This document shows positions 15,840 through 24,931 of a DNA stretch of 64,000 bases, in pieces (positions within the stretch are counted from its first letter, which is position 1; each line of letters starts with the position of its first letter). A program made the position numbers and the translations under genes. This DNA is from Alphaproteobacteria bacterium (GTDB lineage: Bacteria; Pseudomonadota; Alphaproteobacteria; UBA2966), in NCBI GenBank assembly GCA_018650465.1, contig JABIFY010000092.1, forward strand, positions 79,477 to 143,476, written 5' to 3'. The notes beneath the pieces were generated by a model. The model saw nothing but the letters and a program-made list of their open reading frames with translations. It did not search any database and had not been told where the DNA came from.

Positions 15840-17045
15840 CTAAACGCCCTCTTTGCCCACAATGGTTAGTGAACAAATGTTCTGGTGCGGGAAGCCGCCC
15901 AGATTGTGCGCCATGCCGATGGTCGGTTCTTCGCTGCGCTGGCGTTCACCGGCGCGGCCGTTCATTTGCAGGTACATTTCATAGATCATGCGCAAACCCG
16001 AGGCCCCGATGGGGTGGCCAAAGCACTTCAGGCCGCCATCGATCTGACAGGGGATTTCGCCGTCGGCATCAAAAAAGCCATCCATGATATCGTTCACGGC
16101 CCTGCCCTCATCCGAAATATACAGGTCTTCCATGGTCACCAGTTCGGTGATGGAGAAACAATCATGCACATCAAACAGGCTGACCTGTTTGCGCGGATTG
16201 TCGATCCCGGCTTCTTTATAGGCACGGGCCGCCGCGTGACGGGTGGTGGCAAAATAGCTGCCGTCCCAGGAATTGTGCTGGGCTTCGGTGCCGTTGGAAC
16301 CAGACAACTGCATGGCCTTGATGGTGACCAGGTCTTTTTTGCCCATGGACTTGGCGATTTCAGGCGTGGTCACAATGGCGCACGCGGCACCATCACTGAC
16401 ACCGCAGCAATCAAATAACCCCAAGGGATCGGCAATCATTGGCGCGTTCATGACCTTGTCTTCGGTGATCTTGTTGCGCAGATGGGCCTTGGGGTTTTTC
16501 GAACCATTGTCATGGCTTTTGATGGAGACATGCGCCATGGCCCGCTTCAGGTCCTTGGCACTGACACCAAATTTGGACGTATAGGCGGTGGCCAACTGGG
16601 CGAATGATCCAGGGGCCGAGGCATTGGCCCAGAACATGTCGTTGACCGAACCCCGGTTGCGCTGGGGCAGGCCGCCATAGCCGGTGTCTTTCAGTTTTTC
16701 CACACCCATGGCGAGGGCGATATCGCAAGCGCCGGAGGCCACGGCGTATACCGCACCACGGAATGACTCTGATCCGGAAGCACAGTAGTTTTCCACCCGT
16801 GTGACCGGGATATAGGGCAGGCGCAAAGCCATGGACAACGGCACGGCGGACTTACCGACATGCTGTTCCTCAATACCGGTACCGAGCCAGGCGGCGTCGA
16901 TCTGGCTTTTTTCAATGCCCGCATCGCCAATGGCTTCAACAAAGGCTTCGACCATCAGGTCTTCCGCATTGTCGTTCCAGCGTTCGCCAAAATTCGAACA
17001 ACCCATGCCAAGGATCGCGACTTTATCTTTAATACCTGTTGCCAT
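15840..17045 (-). CDS. Thiolase (SCP-x / acetyl-CoA acetyltransferase type)
   Basis: The 401-residue thiolase has the acylated Cys in RVENYCASGSESF (C88), DVHDCFSITE in the middle of the C-terminal half, and the catalytic His in KCFGHPIGASG. The overall pattern is that of SCP2/SCP-x-like thiolases found in sterol side-chain, branched-chain and archaeal pathways, not the classic FadA/PhaA type. It cleaves 3-ketoacyl-CoA to acetyl- or propionyl-CoA. It sits 2 bases behind the HMGS-like/DUF35 gene. DUF35 proteins often form complexes with thiolases of this type, so the two probably work together. Confidence 0.9.
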   Translation of the reverse strand: MATGIKDKVAILGMGCSNFGERWNDNAEDLMVEAFVEAIGDAGIEKSQIDAAWLGTGIEEQHVGKSAVPLSMALRLPYIPVTRVENYCASGSESFRGAVYAVASGACDIALAMGVEKLKDTGYGGLPQRNRGSVNDMFWANASAPGSFAQLATAYTSKFGVSAKDLKRAMAHVSIKSHDNGSKNPKAHLRNKITEDKVMNAPMIADPLGLFDCCGVSDGAACAIVTTPEIAKSMGKKDLVTIKAMQLSGSNGTEAQHNSWDGSYFATTRHAAARAYKEAGIDNPRKQVSLFDVHDCFSITELVTMEDLYISDEGRAVNDIMDGFFDADGEIPCQIDGGLKCFGHPIGASGLRMIYEMYLQMNGRAGERQRSEEPTIGMAHNLGGFPHQNICSLTIVGKEGV

Positions 17046-17047
17046 GA

Positions 17048-18535
17048 TTATTCTCCCTTATTGGTTTTTTGGCTCGCCAGAGCTTCATCTGTTGGTGTCG
17101 CTTTCCAGAAATAGCGCCGGAAACCGCGATTGTTATCATAATCCTTGACCCTGAACATCATGCGCATGCTCATGCCGACCTGCAATTCAAAATCGGGGGC
17201 GATGTCGCAAATGTCATTCATCAAACGACCGCCGCCGTCAAACTGGATCATACCGTAATAGGACGGGGGATCCGGGCTGTAGGTCAGTTTATCAGCCGTA
17301 TAAGAATTCAGGTGAGAAATCTTGTCGGCAAAGGGATGATCTTCCTGGGTGCCAACTTCCCCACAATCCGGGTTCACGCAGATATTGGATTTGGGAAATT
17401 GCGGCGTATCACACGCGGTACAAAGGCCACCAACAAAACGCTGGGCCATGTGCTTGTTGCGATACAAGGTCGTCAGGCCGGTGTTCTTGTCGGTTTCTGC
17501 CCGAATACCACGCTCCATATTGATCAGACCGTTGAAGGCGAGGAAGCGGTTGTAATTGGTCTCTTCGCGGCGACGGGCCAGATGGCCCGTAATACCTCGG
17601 CGAGCGGGATATGATGCCAGGGCATCGGTGGCTTCGAACAACAAGGCATCACAGCCCTGGCCAAAACCTGCCACCAGAATCTTGTCACCGGGTTTGGCGT
17701 GTTCCAGGGCATGAACCAGCATAACCACAGCGTGGGCGGCACCGATCTCACCGCAATTGGCTTGCAGGTTGTCGGCGACCGCATCACCGGGAATGCCGAG
17801 GTTCTTGGCCAACATGCCTGCAACCCGCGCCATGGCGACAGGGAAACAGAAAGTCGAGATATCTTCTGCTTTGACGCCGGTTTTTTCCAGCAAGGCATTA
17901 ATCGCCGCCGGGGCAATTTTCAGATAACCCTCGTCCCTGATCCAGCGTTCTTCCCAGCCATAATCATAATTGTTGTTTTCATCACGATAGTGATCAACAA
18001 AGTCGACGGCTTCCGTATGGCTGCCCAGGTGTTTGGCAATCACATTTCCCTGGCCCAGCAACAAGGCCGCTGCACCATCGCCCGTTGTCATTTCCAGCGG
18101 ACTGGCCGCTTTGGTGCGGCGCTTGTCTGATGTCACCAGAAGTGTCGTATTGTTTGCGGCAGCAGATGTTTGCAAGGCAATGCTTAAGCCTGACGTGCCC
18201 GCCCGTTGGGACGACCCTACATCCAGCGTCATGATGCCACTTTTCAAGGCCAACACGTCGGCGACGATGCCGGCGTTCTGACGATCCTGAAAGGGAAAGG
18301 TGGTTGAGGCCATATAGACCGCCGCGATGTCGTCGCGATCGAGGCCCGTCATGCAGTCGCGCGCGGCTTCCACGGACATGGTGACCGTGTCTTCGTCCCA
18401 GTTGGCCATGGCGCGCTCACCTTTGGCAAGCCCGCGCAAGCCCGGTGCAAACCAGGTGTGGGCCTTGGCGATTTCGCTGCGCTGTAGTCGGCTTTGCGGG
18501 ATATATCCCCCATAAGCCAGAATACCGGTGTCCAT
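17048..18535 (-). CDS. HMG-CoA synthase-like protein fused to a C-terminal zinc-ribbon/OB-fold (DUF35) domain, catalytic residues replaced
   Basis: This 495-residue protein has a thiolase-fold N-terminal region (1-310; MDTGILAYGGYIPQSRLQ, TTGDGAAALLLGQG, QANCGEIGAAHAV, LVAGFGQGCDALLFE). A DUF35 domain follows with a rubredoxin-like Cys4 site (C372, C375, C386, C391) and an OB-fold (about 405-490). In HMG-CoA synthases and KAS III the nucleophilic Cys lies in an ACxAGT-like turn; here the turn reads DVGSSQRAGTSG, with Q110 at that position. The His of the FHSP-type motif appears as Cys (STFCFPVA, C230). The domain is thus probably not a normal synthase and may be a structural or CoA-channelling partner of the thiolase downstream. 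Confidence 0.85.
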   Translation of the reverse strand: MDTGILAYGGYIPQSRLQRSEIAKAHTWFAPGLRGLAKGERAMANWDEDTVTMSVEAARDCMTGLDRDDIAAVYMASTTFPFQDRQNAGIVADVLALKSGIMTLDVGSSQRAGTSGLSIALQTSAAANNTTLLVTSDKRRTKAASPLEMTTGDGAAALLLGQGNVIAKHLGSHTEAVDFVDHYRDENNNYDYGWEERWIRDEGYLKIAPAAINALLEKTGVKAEDISTFCFPVAMARVAGMLAKNLGIPGDAVADNLQANCGEIGAAHAVVMLVHALEHAKPGDKILVAGFGQGCDALLFEATDALASYPARRGITGHLARRREETNYNRFLAFNGLINMERGIRAETDKNTGLTTLYRNKHMAQRFVGGLCTACDTPQFPKSNICVNPDCGEVGTQEDHPFADKISHLNSYTADKLTYSPDPPSYYGMIQFDGGGRLMNDICDIAPDFELQVGMSMRMMFRVKDYDNNRGFRRYFWKATPTDEALASQKTNKGE

Positions 18536-18568
18536 ATTACTCTCCCTACTTATTGATCATGTCTTTAT

Positions 18569-18979
18569 TCAGGTCGCTGGATTGTCTTTGAGACGTCGAA
18601 AACTGCCGGTGGCTGATGCGATTAGTTTGTTATCGCCATCAACAATTTCGCCTTCGGCAAAAAAGATTGTTTTCCCGCCGCCAGTTACGCGTGCGTTGGC
18701 GCGCAGCAATGGGCCTTTCAACGGGCTTATGAAATTGCTGGTCAGGGTAATGGTCATGCACAGACGCCGACCTTCAGGCGGTGCCCGATAACAGCCACTC
18801 ATGCCAAGGACATAATCCAGTCCGGCCAGCAGAACCCCGCCATGGGCAATGCCGAGACCATTCAGATGATCCCCTGTCATGTTCAACTCGGCTGAGGCCT
18901 TGCCGACTTCCCATTCCACCAGGCGGAAGCCGACCAGTTTGTTAAAGCCAACAGGTGTTGTCAAATCGAAGGTACTCAA
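18569..18979 (-). CDS. PaaI-type hotdog thioesterase
   Basis: The 136-residue single-hotdog protein has GDHLNGLGIAHGGVLLAGLDYVLGMSG, the family block with the catalytic Asn/Gly and Asp positions, then LTSNFISPLKGPLLRANARVTGGGKTIFFAEGEI. PaaI-like thioesterases hydrolyse stalled acyl- or aryl-CoAs and release CoA during catabolism. Its ATG overlaps the stop of ligase 2 (ATGA, 18976-18979). Confidence 0.88.
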   Translation of the reverse strand: MSTFDLTTPVGFNKLVGFRLVEWEVGKASAELNMTGDHLNGLGIAHGGVLLAGLDYVLGMSGCYRAPPEGRRLCMTITLTSNFISPLKGPLLRANARVTGGGKTIFFAEGEIVDGDNKLIASATGSFRRLKDNPAT

Positions 18980-20538
18980 ATTTTATTCTCCGCCAGATAA
19001 GCTTTTCGCAATTCCGATTTCATGATCTTGTTGACACTGGACAATGGCATGGGTTCGGTGCGGATGGTCACAGCCCGCGGGCATTTATAATGCGCCAGAC
19101 TTTCCCGACACCAGTCAATGATTTCCTGCTCAGCAACACTGGCCCCGGCAACAAGGGTAATGACCGCATGCACCGCTTCACCCCAATGTTCATCGGGCAG
19201 GCCGATGATGGCATTTTCGCTCACGGCCGGATGCAGGGACAGAACATTTTCGATTTCGATGGGATAGATGTTTTCACCGCCTGAAATGATCATATCCTTG
19301 ATCCGCCCCGTCAGGAACAAAAACCCGTCCTCGTCGAAATAGCCACTGTCCCCGGTATGGAACCAGCCACCTCGCATGGCCTGGGCTGTCATTTCCGGAC
19401 TGTTCAGATAGCCCTTCATGACGTGCGGGCCACGGGTCACGATTTCACCGGTTTCACCAGGTGCCAGGAAGTTGTCTTCTTCGTCGACGATTCGGGCGTC
19501 CACATGACCAACAACTTTGCCAACAGATTTCAGCTTGGTCGCCATCGGCCCATCCAGGGCGTGGTGATGGGTTCCCAGCACAGTGAGCAAAGGCGATGTT
19601 TCCGTCATGCCAAAACCCTGGCAGAATTCAGCATTGGGCAGAAGTTTCATGGCTTTTTGCATCAGCGCCACAGGCATGGGGGATGCGCCATAGGTAATCA
19701 GGCGGACCGACGTCAGGTCATGCTTGGCAAAATCGGGATGGGCGAGGAACATCGTCAGCATAGTTGGCACCATCTGGATGGTATCAACCTTGAATGCCGG
19801 GACCAGACGCAGCACTTCAGTTACTTCAAATTTCGGCAGGATAATTGTGTGGGCACCGAGGAAGGCCGCCCAGAACAGGCGGGCCCCTGCCGCCAGGTGA
19901 AACAGCGGGCCATACAGCATATGGGTTTCGCCTTCCAGAAAACCGTATGCCGCAATGCCGCCGATGGTATTGGCGAAGATGTTGGTGTGGCTCAGCATCA
20001 CACCTTTGGACTGGCCTGTGGTGCCGCCCGTATAAAAGATCAACAATGTGTCATCGTCACTGCTGGACAGGCTGTCAAAATCAACCGATTCCGGGTCCGC
20101 CAGCAATACATCTTCCAGTGACAGCATGCCCTCCGGGGCGGGGCCATGCCCGGCGTGGATCAAGGTTTCGATGAAGGGGCAGTTTTCAGCAACTGCTTTG
20201 GCCTCATCAATAAAGCTGTCGTCAACGATTAGTACCTTTGGCCGGCAATCATTGGCGCAGGCAATCATCTCAGGCACGGCAAGCCGGTTGTTGATCGCCA
20301 CCAGCGCGGCACCGATCCGCGAGGGCACAAAATAGCATTCGAAAAACCAATGGCTGTTCAATCCCAAAAATGCCACTTTGTCTTCAGGCCGGATACCAAG
20401 GCCATACAATCCGGCGGCCAACCCCTGACAACGGGTTTCGGTTTCCGCCCAGGTAAAGGTCTTGTCCTCGAACGTGAGAGACGGCTGGTCTCCCCAGTGC
20501 CAGGCTGCCTTGGTTAACGTATCAGCAAGGCGGATCAT
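18976..20538 (-). CDS. AMP-forming acyl-CoA synthetase (ligase 2)
   Basis: The 520-residue ANL enzyme carries the P-loop LLIFYTGGTTGQSKGVMLSH, the block GFGMTETSPLL, the hinge SGYFDEDGFLFLTGRIKDMIISGGENIYPIEIE, and the C-terminal catalytic Lys in LSSVNKIMKSELRKAY. It is most like medium/long-chain or aromatic acyl-CoA ligases. A second ligase in the same operon suggests two substrates or two activation steps (for example before and after side-chain removal). It starts at the last base of the dehydrogenase stop codon (TAATG). Confidence 0.9.
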   Translation of the reverse strand: MIRLADTLTKAAWHWGDQPSLTFEDKTFTWAETETRCQGLAAGLYGLGIRPEDKVAFLGLNSHWFFECYFVPSRIGAALVAINNRLAVPEMIACANDCRPKVLIVDDSFIDEAKAVAENCPFIETLIHAGHGPAPEGMLSLEDVLLADPESVDFDSLSSSDDDTLLIFYTGGTTGQSKGVMLSHTNIFANTIGGIAAYGFLEGETHMLYGPLFHLAAGARLFWAAFLGAHTIILPKFEVTEVLRLVPAFKVDTIQMVPTMLTMFLAHPDFAKHDLTSVRLITYGASPMPVALMQKAMKLLPNAEFCQGFGMTETSPLLTVLGTHHHALDGPMATKLKSVGKVVGHVDARIVDEEDNFLAPGETGEIVTRGPHVMKGYLNSPEMTAQAMRGGWFHTGDSGYFDEDGFLFLTGRIKDMIISGGENIYPIEIENVLSLHPAVSENAIIGLPDEHWGEAVHAVITLVAGASVAEQEIIDWCRESLAHYKCPRAVTIRTEPMPLSSVNKIMKSELRKAYLAENKI

Positions 20539-21683
20539 TAACCCCTACCTACCAACTCACGGCCGATGATTTCGCGCATGATTTCGCCGGTACCGCCTGC
20601 CAGGCGGGACTGGCGGCCATCGGCCCAGGCGCGAGCGATGGGGTATTCCCACATATAGCCATAGCCGCCAAACAGTTGCAGGCATTCGTCCAGCAATTCC
20701 ATCATCAATTCTGACGACAGCATTTTGCACATGGCAGCATCATTGGCGTCCAGTTTGCCTTCCAGGTGCATGGCGATGCAGCGATCAACAAAGACGCGCA
20801 TCATGGTCGATTTTGAATGCACTTCGGCCAGTTTAAATCGTGTGTTCTGAAACGAGGCAACTGTTTTACCAAAGGCCTGGCGGTCGCGCACATAGTCTAC
20901 GGTCCATTCCAGTCCAGCCTCGATCACGGAGGCACAGCGAATGCCTTGCAACAGACGTTCCTGCGGTAGTTGTTCCATCAGCTGTACAAAGCCGTTGCCT
21001 TCGATGCCGACGATATTGCTGACGGGAACCCGCACTTCATCGAAGAACAATTCGGACGTGTCCTGGGCTTTCCAGCCGATCTTTTCCAGGTTGCGGCCCT
21101 TTTTGAATCCGGCCCGGTCGGCTTCCACAAGAATCAGGCTGACGCCCTTGGCCCGTTCGTCGGACGTACGGCAAGCGACAATAACGATATCAGCCGTCTG
21201 GCCATTGGTAATGAAAACCTTCTGTCCCGAAATCACATAATCATCGCCATCGCGCACTGCTTTGGTTTTTAGATTGGCGAGGTCCGAACCACCCGATGGA
21301 TCGGTCATGGCGATGGCGCCGATAATTTCGCCCGTAACCATCTTCGGTAGCCATTTTTGTTTCAGGTCTTCCGAGGCATATTTCAACAGATAGGGGGCAA
21401 CGATATCTGAATGCAAGGCAAAACCTGGTCCCATGGCACCGACACGGGCCAATTCTTCCAAGACAACGGCGCTGTATAAGAAATCTGCCGCCGGGCCGCC
21501 ATATTCTTCAGGGATCGTGGCGCACAACAGGCCCTGTTCTCCGGCCTGCAACCAGGCTTCACGGCTGATCTGGCCGTCCTTTTCCCATTGTTCATGAAAA
21601 GGCGTAACCTTGTCGGCGATAAATTTGCGCACGGAATCGCGGAAGACTTCGTGGTCGCTGGAATAGAGGTCCCGTTCAAACAT
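20538..21683 (-). CDS. Acyl-CoA dehydrogenase
   Basis: From ATG 21683 the protein has 381 residues, the usual length. Motifs: EEYGGPAADFLYSAVVLEEL, the FAD-binding AIAMTDPSGGSDLANLKT, QKVFITNGQTADIVIVACRT, and the C-terminal LQLFGGYGYMWEYPIARAWADGRQSRLAGGTGEIMREIIGREL. It oxidises acyl-CoA to 2-enoyl-CoA, with electrons passing to ETF. The longer frame to 21746 has a non-family N-terminus. First gene of the minus-strand operon, divergent from the SDR gene. Confidence 0.93.
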   Translation of the reverse strand: MFERDLYSSDHEVFRDSVRKFIADKVTPFHEQWEKDGQISREAWLQAGEQGLLCATIPEEYGGPAADFLYSAVVLEELARVGAMGPGFALHSDIVAPYLLKYASEDLKQKWLPKMVTGEIIGAIAMTDPSGGSDLANLKTKAVRDGDDYVISGQKVFITNGQTADIVIVACRTSDERAKGVSLILVEADRAGFKKGRNLEKIGWKAQDTSELFFDEVRVPVSNIVGIEGNGFVQLMEQLPQERLLQGIRCASVIEAGLEWTVDYVRDRQAFGKTVASFQNTRFKLAEVHSKSTMMRVFVDRCIAMHLEGKLDANDAAMCKMLSSELMMELLDECLQLFGGYGYMWEYPIARAWADGRQSRLAGGTGEIMREIIGRELVGRG

Positions 21684-21759
21684 CTTGTTTGCCTGTCTTC
21701 TCGCTGTTTGTGAATTTGTGTTGACTGACGCAGATGCTAAGGTCATGGTAATTAATAAG

Positions 21760-21783
21760 CAAGCGTATTATCATCAAGCGTAT
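21760..21783. promoter_or_regulatory. Direct repeat in the divergent promoter of the acyl-CoA genes
   Basis: CAAGCGTAT occurs perfectly at 21760-21768 and 21775-21783, 15 bases apart, between the acyl-CoA dehydrogenase and SDR starts, next to an AT-rich TTAATAAG. It is a candidate operator, perhaps for the MarR-type regulator two genes downstream; this link is inference. Confidence 0.45.
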
Positions 21784-21831
21784 CAATTTGAATGCGAGGC
21801 CTCGGCCTCAGGCAAAAATCGGGAGAACGAG

Positions 21832-22752
21832 ATGTCGGAAGAAGGTTTGTTGGCTGGAAAAGTGGCCCTGGTCACGGGTGCTGGACGTGGCGTGGGCAAG
21901 GAAATTTCCCTGTTAATGGCGCAACACGGCGCAAAGGTTGTGGTCAACGATCTGGGCGGAACCGGTGCCGGTGAAGGCGAAGATACCGCCCCGGCCCAGG
22001 AAGTGGTCAATGAAATCAAGGCAAATGGTGGCGAAGCCGTTGCCAACTTTGATTCCGTCGCCGACTTCAAGGCCGCCCATGGCATGGTCGAACAGGCCCA
22101 GGATGAATTTGGTGGCCTGGATATCGTTGTCAACAATGCCGGTATCCTGCGCGACGCCATTTTCCACAAGATGACCGAAGAAGACTGGGATCAAGTGATT
22201 TCAGTTCACCTGAAGGGCGCGTTCAGCGTCAGTCGGGCTGCCGCCGACGTCTTCCGGGCGCAAGAATCCGGCCGCATGATCCACATGACCTCGACATCCG
22301 GTCTGATCGGTAACTTTGGCCAGTCCAACTATGCCGCCGCCAAGTTAGGCATTGCGGCCCTGTCCAAATCGATCGCCCTGGACATGGCACGTTATAATGT
22401 GACTTCCAACGCCATCGCACCTTTTGCCTGGTCGCGTTTGATTGGCACTATTCCGATCACAAACGAAGCCGAACGAGTTCGGATTGAACGCATGAAGCAA
22501 ATGACCCCGGCTAAAATCGCCCCGGTTATTGTCGCCCTGTCCGCGGATGCCGCCCAGCACGTTACGGGCCAGATTTTTGCCGTACGTGGCAGCGAAGTTA
22601 TGCTGATGGGGCAATCCCGACCCCTGCGCTCCATGGGTCGTCCCGATGGCTGGACACCGGAAACTGTGTTGGAGCATGTCTTTCCGGCCATGGAAACGGC
22701 GTTTTATGATCTCGACCGCTCCGGCGACATCTTTACCTGGGATCCGATTTAA
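21832..22752 (+). CDS. Short-chain dehydrogenase (17-beta-HSD4 / MFE-2-like)
   Basis: From ATG 21832 (GGGAGA upstream) the protein has 306 residues. It shows TGAGRGVG (NAD binding), DLGGTGAGEGED, VNNAGILRD, the catalytic Ser block IHMTSTSGL and the active site YAAAK. The DLGG insert and the C-terminal extension after residue 250 are typical of the 3-hydroxyacyl-CoA dehydrogenase domain of multifunctional enzyme type 2. It would oxidise 3-hydroxyacyl-CoA to 3-ketoacyl-CoA, the step before the thiolase, and it stands directly before a MaoC hydratase, recreating the two MFE-2 domains as separate genes. Confidence 0.9.
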   Translation: MSEEGLLAGKVALVTGAGRGVGKEISLLMAQHGAKVVVNDLGGTGAGEGEDTAPAQEVVNEIKANGGEAVANFDSVADFKAAHGMVEQAQDEFGGLDIVVNNAGILRDAIFHKMTEEDWDQVISVHLKGAFSVSRAAADVFRAQESGRMIHMTSTSGLIGNFGQSNYAAAKLGIAALSKSIALDMARYNVTSNAIAPFAWSRLIGTIPITNEAERVRIERMKQMTPAKIAPVIVALSADAAQHVTGQIFAVRGSEVMLMGQSRPLRSMGRPDGWTPETVLEHVFPAMETAFYDLDRSGDIFTWDPI

Positions 22753-22763
22753 GGGGCAATTCG

Positions 22764-23624
22764 ATGGAATTCGATTACGACAAAATCAAGAACCGGCATT
22801 TTGATGATGTGGAACAAACCTATTCGGTGCGCGACAGCATCATCTATGCCTTGGGGTTGGGCTTTGGCCACGATCCCCTGGACGAAAGTCAGTTGCCGTT
22901 CCTGTTCGAAGAATCAGACTTCAACGCCGTGCCGACATTTTCGGTTGTCCTGGCGGGTCCCGGCTTCTGGGCACGTGAACCTGATACCGGCATTGTCTGG
23001 CAAAAAGTTTTGCATGGCGAACAAAAGATCGCCATTCACAAAACCTTGCCGCCGGCCGCCACCGTCATTGGCAAAACAAGGGTCACGGAAATTCTCGATA
23101 AAGGTGCCGACAAGGGTGCCTTGATCTATACGGATCGGGAATTGTTTGACAAAGCCACTGGCGATCATCTGGCGACCCTGACGTCGACGACGTTTGCCCG
23201 TGGCAATGGGGGCTTTGGTGGGGAAAGTGGGCCGCAGCCGCAGCCGCATGTCATTCCTGATCGGGAACCTGATGCGGTTTGCGATTTGCCAAGCCACGCC
23301 TCGGCTGCCTTGTTGTATCGTTTGTCTGGTGACTTGAATCCCCTGCATATTGATCCGACTGTCGCCAAGGGTGCCGGTTTCAAGGCCCCCATCCTGCACG
23401 GCTTGTGCAGTCTTGGCATGGCCGGGCACGCCGTACTGCGGACATATTGTGATTATGACGCCAGCCGTTTCAAAAGCCTGAAGCTGCGTTTCTCCAGCCC
23501 GGTCTACCCCGGGGAGACCATTCGCACAGAAATGTGGAAGGACGGCAATGTCATTTCCTTCCGCTCCCGGGTGATTGAACGGGACGTGGTTGTGCTGAAT
23601 AACGGCTGTGTCGAGATCAGTTAA
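22764..23624 (+). CDS. MaoC-like enoyl-CoA hydratase 2
   Basis: The 286-residue double-hotdog protein begins with a dehydratase-like first half (YDKIKNRHFDDVEQTYSVRDSIIYALGLGFG). The hydratase-2 motif is in the second half, LYRLSGDLNPLHIDPTVAKGAGFKAPILHGLCSLG, with the catalytic Asp/His in GDLNPLHID. Such enzymes hydrate 2-enoyl-CoA to (R)-3-hydroxyacyl-CoA. It follows the SDR by 11 bases, so both form the second half of a peroxisomal-type beta-oxidation route. The upper operon also has a crotonase-type protein. Confidence 0.92.
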   Translation: MEFDYDKIKNRHFDDVEQTYSVRDSIIYALGLGFGHDPLDESQLPFLFEESDFNAVPTFSVVLAGPGFWAREPDTGIVWQKVLHGEQKIAIHKTLPPAATVIGKTRVTEILDKGADKGALIYTDRELFDKATGDHLATLTSTTFARGNGGFGGESGPQPQPHVIPDREPDAVCDLPSHASAALLYRLSGDLNPLHIDPTVAKGAGFKAPILHGLCSLGMAGHAVLRTYCDYDASRFKSLKLRFSSPVYPGETIRTEMWKDGNVISFRSRVIERDVVVLNNGCVEIS

Positions 23625-23635
23625 CGGCAATCGGT

Positions 23636-24106
23636 ATGGCGAATAATTCAGATAGAAATGTCCGACCGCCTCATGTTGTCTTTCATGACGTCGGGCGGTT
23701 CAGGGCGCAATTGTTTGACCGCCTGATCGCCCCCAATGGTCTGACCATGTCCCAGGCCTGGGTGCTGGCCCATTTATTTGAAGATGACGAACTGTCGCAA
23801 ACTGAAATTGCCCGCCGTATGGAAGTCGGCACGGTGACTGTCGGTGGACTGGTCGACCGATTGGAAGCGGCAGGACTTGTCGAACGCCGCAGCGAGCCTA
23901 CGGATCGCAGGGCCAAACGCGTCTGCCTGACCGAAGCGGCACGGCCTTTGGGGCGGGTCATGAAAAAGTGCGCCAATCAAGTCAACGAAGCCGCCTTTGC
24001 TGGACTACCCGATGATGTTATTGAACAGATGATGATAAATCTGGACGCCGTGCGCACCAACTTGCTGAAAGCCCTGCAGCAAGTCGGGCCTGCGGTGGAT
24101 GAATAA
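23636..24106 (+). CDS. MarR-family transcriptional regulator
   Basis: The 156-residue protein has the MarR winged helix: LTMSQAWVLAHLFEDDELSQTEIARRMEVGTVTVGGLVDRLEAAGLVERRSEPTDRRAKRVCLTEAA. The DRR wing is intact. It follows the MaoC gene by 11 bases and precedes HpaH by 18 bases, so it could serve the acyl-CoA genes or the downstream aromatic genes. Because hpaR-like regulation is present separately for the latter, control of the acyl-CoA cluster, perhaps by an acyl-CoA ligand, is more likely. Confidence 0.9.
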   Translation: MANNSDRNVRPPHVVFHDVGRFRAQLFDRLIAPNGLTMSQAWVLAHLFEDDELSQTEIARRMEVGTVTVGGLVDRLEAAGLVERRSEPTDRRAKRVCLTEAARPLGRVMKKCANQVNEAAFAGLPDDVIEQMMINLDAVRTNLLKALQQVGPAVDE

Positions 24107-24124
24107 CCCTTTGGGGAGAATAGA

Positions 24125-24928
24125 ATGCTCGATAAGAATCAGATCAGTGAAATCGCCCTTAAACTGAAGGAGGCCGAGGTCAAGCGTGAGCAGATCGGTC
24201 ATATTACGCTGGCTTACCCCGAGATCACCATTGAAGATGCCTATGCGGTCCAGCGCGAACTGGTGGCCCTGAAATGTGCTGAAGGCCGCAAGATTGTTGG
24301 CCACAAAATTGGCCTGACCTCACGGGCTATGCAGATGTCCGTGGGCATTAACGAGCCGGACTACGGTGCGCTACTGGATGATATGGTTTTCGAAGAAGGC
24401 AGCGATATTCCCCATGACCGGTTTGTTGAACCGCGTCTGGAAGTCGAACTGGCTTTTATTTTAAAGGACCGTCTGGAAGGTCCCGGTGTGACCATCACGG
24501 ATGTGCTGTCGGCCACCGATTACATCTTGCCGGCCCTGGAAATCATCGATGCCCGCATATTGCGCAACGATCCGGAAACGGGTGCATCGCGCAAGGTAAT
24601 GGATACCATTTCAGATAATGCCTCTAACGCCGGTGTGGTTCTGGGGGGTCGTCCCGTCAAGGCGGATGCCATTGATCTGCGTTGGGTCTCGGCGTTGCTT
24701 TTTCAGAACGGCGTAATCGAAGAGACAGGCGTATCGGCCGGTGTGTTGAACCACCCCGCCAAAGGCGTCGCCTGGCTTGCCAACAAATATGCCGCCCACA
24801 AAATTGGCCTTGAACCTGGACAAATTATATTGTCCGGATCATTCACCCGCCCGGTTTTTGTCCATCCAGGCGATACCTTGCATGCAGATTATGGCCCTCT
24901 GGGATCAATTGCCTGCCGGTTTGTTTAA
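24125..24928 (+). CDS. hpaH: 2-oxohept-4-ene-1,7-dioate hydratase
   Basis: This 267-residue enzyme belongs to the vinylpyruvate hydratase branch of the FAH superfamily. Motifs: [53 protein letters not shown] with the metal-binding Glu residues, [11 protein letters not shown], and [32 protein letters not shown]. It hydrates 2-oxohept-4-ene-1,7-dioate to 4-hydroxy-2-oxoheptanedioate in the homoprotocatechuate pathway. The gene is convergent with hpaR, 3 bases apart. The homologous MhpD/XylJ hydratases act on smaller substrates; the neighbours decide for HpaH. Confidence 0.9.
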   Translation: MLDKNQISEIALKLKEAEVKREQIGHITLAYPEITIEDAYAVQRELVALKCAEGRKIVGHKIGLTSRAMQMSVGINEPDYGALLDDMVFEEGSDIPHDRFVEPRLEVELAFILKDRLEGPGVTITDVLSATDYILPALEIIDARILRNDPETGASRKVMDTISDNASNAGVVLGGRPVKADAIDLRWVSALLFQNGVIEETGVSAGVLNHPAKGVAWLANKYAAHKIGLEPGQIILSGSFTRPVFVHPGDTLHADYGPLGSIACRFV

Positions 24929-24931
24929 GGC

